In this document: piece by piece, positions 14,893 through 17,503 of the stretch
Position numbering within the stretch: the stretch's first letter is position 1
Layout of the letters: the number at the start of each line of letters is the position of its first letter
NCBI GenBank assembly: GCA_030452275.1
Contig: JAKDMR010000014.1
Location: 1-17,503 of the forward strand
Direction of reading: 5' to 3'
Length of the DNA stretch: 17,503 nt
Origin: Candidatus Nitrosocosmicus sp.
GTDB lineage: Archaea; Thermoproteota; Nitrososphaeria; Nitrososphaerales; Nitrososphaeraceae
Program-made: the position numbers and the translations under genes
Notes under the pieces: model-generated
Seen by the model: the letters and a program-made list of their open reading frames with translations, nothing else
Databases searched by the model: none
Told to the model about the DNA's origin: nothing

Positions 14893-15462
14893 TCACTCCC
14901 CTCTGCAAACTTCACAGGTGTAAGAACCATCTGCATAAAGTAGAAAATCAGACCATTCACCACATTCATCGCAGTATCCAGAAATATTTCGTGGAGAGCG
15001 TCCAATCTCACCTCTTATAAGCAGCGATTTTTCAGAAACCACATCAAATAATTCCGGTGTGACGGCAAGAACATCAGACACCGAAATAATTCCGACTAAA
15101 TTGCCTTTATGAGTCACTCCCAAACGCTTAATTCCATGTTGTCGTAAAAGCCTGGCAGCGGATGTAATACTTTCCTCTCCAGTAATGGTAATCAACTGTT
15201 TCATCATATCCGAAGCTTTAATATCAGAAGGGATTGAACCGGCAGCTATGGCTTTGGAAACAATATCCCAGTCAGTAATTATTCCAAGCGGTTTATCTTT
15301 ATCTAAAATAACAATGCTTCCAATTCGAGCATCAGTCATAAGTTTTGAAATCGTCACAAGGTCATCATTTGGTCCTGCATGAACTATAGGGCTATTCATG
15401 ACATCACTGACTAATACACGGGTGGTCATGGCAGTAGTTTCATCTCTAATATCTTTAGACAC
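14893..15462 (-). CDS. Two-CBS-domain protein with C-terminal zinc ribbon
   Basis: Predicted cytoplasmic sensor (189 aa) with a tandem CBS (Bateman) module and a C-terminal zinc ribbon. CBS1 spans about 16-72 and ends in PLGIITDWDIVSKAI; CBS2 spans about 82-137 and ends in LVGIISVSDVL. CBS pairs bind adenosine nucleotides such as AMP, ATP or SAM. The last 26 residues hold CDEC (Cys164, Cys167) and CEVC (Cys183, Cys186), a rubredoxin-like knuckle pair that may bind nucleic acid or a partner. No effector enzyme domain is attached. The start is GTG 15462, with an ATG at 15429 (Met12) as alternative; both lie before CBS1. The gene follows the NFACT gene on the same strand after 75 bases, and an A/T box within that gap suggests its own promoter. 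The regulated process is unknown. Confidence 0.88.
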   Translation of the reverse strand: MSKDIRDETTAMTTRVLVSDVMNSPIVHAGPNDDLVTISKLMTDARIGSIVILDKDKPLGIITDWDIVSKAIAAGSIPSDIKASDMMKQLITITGEESITSAARLLRQHGIKRLGVTHKGNLVGIISVSDVLAVTPELFDVVSEKSLLIRGEIGRSPRNISGYCDECGEWSDFLLYADGSYTCEVCRGE

Positions 15463-15480
15463 ATCAAATCTTCAGAGTTT

Positions 15481-15490
15481 GAATTTAATT
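15481..15490 (-). promoter_or_regulatory. Candidate TATA element for the CBS gene
   Basis: On the minus strand AATTAAATTC is centred about 24 bases before the GTG at 15462, in the gap after the NFACT stop. The spacing supports a leaderless start at the GTG. Chance occurrence is possible in this AT-rich gap. Confidence 0.3.
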
Positions 15491-15537
15491 ACTTTTCTAT
15501 TCTGATTTCCATTTGTACCATCAAAGTTCGAATTAAA

Positions 15538-17503
15538 TTACTTTGGTAAAAAATTATTGAAATCATATTTTAACTCGCCTTTTTCAATAGGCAATAGTTT
15601 GAATTGACCTACAGGCAGGATTCTTACTATTTCATCTATTGATAAATGCTTCAGATGGTTTGTCAAGCGTTCAGGAAATTCATTTTTTATCGAGTAATCT
15701 ACAAAATCAGATTTTATCTTTTTTGAAGCCTTTACAACATCAAAGCCAGATGGCATCATATTTCTTAAGCATATAGATCTTTTCAAGATTGCAGAGAAAG
15801 GTCCAACAATAAATAATGGTCTGTCTTCAATGAAAGACAGACCAATCGCAAGCTTTATTTCCAAATTTTTTACAAAATTTCTCTTGCCTTCAATTATAAA
15901 TGCCCCTTTTGGAAGATACTGACCCGTAGGTGCGCCTTTTTTTACCTGAGGAGGATAGACCCAATACGCATCAGCAGAAGAAAGATTATCCTTCCAGGAC
16001 CTACTAAAAGATACAGTTGCCTGAGCCGTTTCAATGATACTTTGTGACAGATCCGCGCTGGTTTTGTTATTAGCGTTCTTTAATATAAAGAAGGGAGAAC
16101 CATTGACCTCTGCATGAAAAACATAGTCGTTTTCTGTAAGATGTCTTCTTATAAGTACTGAATTTGATGATGAATCCCTGCCGCCTATAGCCAACACATC
16201 GTCAGTTGTGAGAAACCATCGATATTTTTCATACCATTCCTTATTAGTCAAAATCTTAATTTCTGATAATGGTTTTTTGTTTTTCTGTTTTTGAATTTTG
16301 TCCATTTGTTCAAGCAATTTTGAATGGGAATTCTCTATGGTAATCAATCCTCTTTCCATGTCCTTTGCAACATTAAATAGCAAGGAAGAAATTTTTGGGA
16401 TGTTTGAATTCCCTATATCTATAGCTATTTTTTCATCTACAATTTCTAAATAATCCTTGCCTTTTATACTCAAAATTTTAGCGTCAGAAGCATGAAGTAA
16501 TTTTGCAATTGAGTGTTTTTCTGGATTCAACACACCGTCAGTCTCTTGCATAAGCAAATTGGCAAATTCTCTGAGTTTGTTTGATTTGGAAATAACAAGG
16601 GCTTTAGCTTTTTTCTGTTCATTCAAATCATGCTCTAATGACTCGATCTGCTTTTCTAATTCGGAGTTTCTTGATGAACTAGCATGTAAAACGGAATAGT
16701 TTAGGAATTCATCAATTGCATCAGCGTACAAACCATATTTTCTAATATGATCAAGAGGAACATCGGATGGAGTTATTGGACTTACGTCTGCAGGATTATT
16801 CTCATCATCTAAAATAATGCATGGTTCATGTCCAATACCGGTTGAAATATTTCTTATTAAAGAGGTCAGTTCTTCGAACAAGTTCTTTATTTCAACAGAA
16901 GTCAGATCTCTAACTTTCTTATTGGGGAGTTTACTATTTTGAATTGCCAATTCGATAAATTTCTTTGAAATTGATAACGTTCGTCCTAACCATCTTTTTA
17001 TATCAATATTCCCCTGATCGCTATTCTTGATTAAAGATAAAAAATCGTCATGATCTAAAGATAGCGGATCAGCTCCTCTAGAAGGAGGAGGAAAATATTT
17101 CAACCCGGGTTTTAACACCCTATGCCGAACGTTAATGAGATTTAGAATATTCAAAATCTTGTGAGAGTCATTGCAAATTATTATGTTGCCATGACCAAAC
17201 AATTCTACAATTAAGTAATATTTCATTTCTTGAATAGATTGAAAAACAAATTGAACTATTCGTTCCCCAGATACAACAGAGATATCGATCAGTTTTGAGC
17301 GTTCAAGATCAGTCTTAATTTTTTTTAAAGAGTCATTATCTTCAATAATAGAATATTTATACTTGGTAATACAGATTCCAAAGGAAGAAACAAGGAGTGA
17401 AACATCATTTTTTTGTGAATGGTGAAATTTTAGGATCAGAGCATTTTTTGTTATAAGAGAAATATTGCTTACATAATAAACACTATCAATAACTTCTTTG
17501 ATG
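15538..17503 (-). CDS. NFACT/RqcH (NEMF)-family ribosome quality control protein, 5' end outside the window
   Basis: Archaeal member of the NFACT family (NEMF/Rqc2/RqcH), which binds stalled 50S subunits carrying peptidyl-tRNA. An in-frame ATG at 17226 is not the true start. The frame stays open to the edge, and the 92 extra codons read as NFACT-N: KEVIDSVYYVSNISLITKN, then LILKFHH, then SGERIVQFVF running into YYLIVELFGHGNIIICND. At least 654 residues are therefore present. A coiled coil (around 16560-16690, SELEKQIESLEHDLNEQKKA) follows NFACT-N. The NFACT-R domain begins near 16250 and holds KYRWFLTTDDVLAIGGRD, YVFHAEVNGSPFFILKN and WVYPPQVKKGAPTGQYLPKG. The DR motif of NFACT-N appears as Glu-Arg. 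The CBS gene lies downstream on the same strand. Confidence 0.9.
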   Translation of the reverse strand, partial: IKEVIDSVYYVSNISLITKNALILKFHHSQKNDVSLLVSSFGICITKYKYSIIEDNDSLKKIKTDLERSKLIDISVVSGERIVQFVFQSIQEMKYYLIVELFGHGNIIICNDSHKILNILNLINVRHRVLKPGLKYFPPPSRGADPLSLDHDDFLSLIKNSDQGNIDIKRWLGRTLSISKKFIELAIQNSKLPNKKVRDLTSVEIKNLFEELTSLIRNISTGIGHEPCIILDDENNPADVSPITPSDVPLDHIRKYGLYADAIDEFLNYSVLHASSSRNSELEKQIESLEHDLNEQKKAKALVISKSNKLREFANLLMQETDGVLNPEKHSIAKLLHASDAKILSIKGKDYLEIVDEKIAIDIGNSNIPKISSLLFNVAKDMERGLITIENSHSKLLEQMDKIQKQKNKKPLSEIKILTNKEWYEKYRWFLTTDDVLAIGGRDSSSNSVLIRRHLTENDYVFHAEVNGSPFFILKNANNKTSADLSQSIIETAQATVSFSRSWKDNLSSADAYWVYPPQVKKGAPTGQYLPKGAFIIEGKRNFVKNLEIKLAIGLSFIEDRPLFIVGPFSAILKRSICLRNMMPSGFDVVKASKKIKSDFVDYSIKNEFPERLTNHLKHLSIDEIVRILPVGQFKLLPIEKGELKYDFNNFLPK

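Noticed and set aside
1..17503. tRNA, rRNA and insertion-sequence signatures
   Set aside because: I saw no tRNA T-loop/anticodon arrangement in the short intergenic gaps, no rRNA-like segment and no transposase or terminal inverted repeats. A covariance-model scan would settle the RNA question.

Overview
The window reads as an archaeal chromosome segment, most likely from an ammonia-oxidising Nitrososphaeria (Thaumarchaeota). The lineage is inferred, not proven. The archaeal assignment rests on topoisomerase VI A and B, ribosomal protein S6e, aIF2-gamma with a Fcf1-like PIN gene behind it, deoxyhypusine synthase, an AglB-type oligosaccharyltransferase and an archaeal NFACT/RqcH-like protein. 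The DNA is AT-rich, intergenic gaps are short (none reaches 300 bases), and about half the genes appear to start at TTG or GTG, often with an A/T box roughly 20-30 bases upstream, as expected for leaderless archaeal transcripts.

Layout. 1-1868: a flavodoxin-fold NADPH-dependent FMN reductase-like gene and a solitary Dam-family adenine methyltransferase, followed by a perfect 16-bp inverted repeat between convergent gene ends. 1869-5732 (minus strand): a 60-aa unknown gene, then top6B and top6A. Top6B is unusually long, with a low-complexity insert between its H2TH and transducer regions and a lysine-rich tail containing an 18-bp tandem repeat. 5899-8457 (plus): a small zinc-ribbon protein, then the translation block rps6e, aIF2-gamma and PIN nuclease. 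8477-9136: a UlaG-like metallo-beta-lactamase-fold hydrolase. 9218-12007: a 929-aa protein joining an AglB/STT3 oligosaccharyltransferase to a complete cyclophilin-type prolyl isomerase through a sequon-rich Asn/Thr/Ser linker. 12036-14235: two divergently transcribed deoxyhypusine-synthase-family genes, one canonical and one a paralog with an altered active site. 14288-14749: aspartate carbamoyltransferase regulatory subunit PyrI with no pyrB in view. 14893-17503 (minus): a two-CBS-domain protein with a C-terminal zinc ribbon, and an NFACT/RqcH-like protein that runs off the right edge.

Themes. Much of the window serves translation and protein maturation: S6e, aIF2-gamma, a probable rRNA-processing PIN nuclease, hypusination of aIF5A, ribosome rescue, and extracytoplasmic N-glycosylation coupled to folding. 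The strongest candidate for something undescribed is the AglB-cyclophilin fusion, which would put a proline isomerase next to the site where asparagines are glycosylated. Secondary points are the remodelled Top6B, the deoxyhypusine-synthase pair, and an apparent Asp-to-Glu change at the NFACT-N DR motif.
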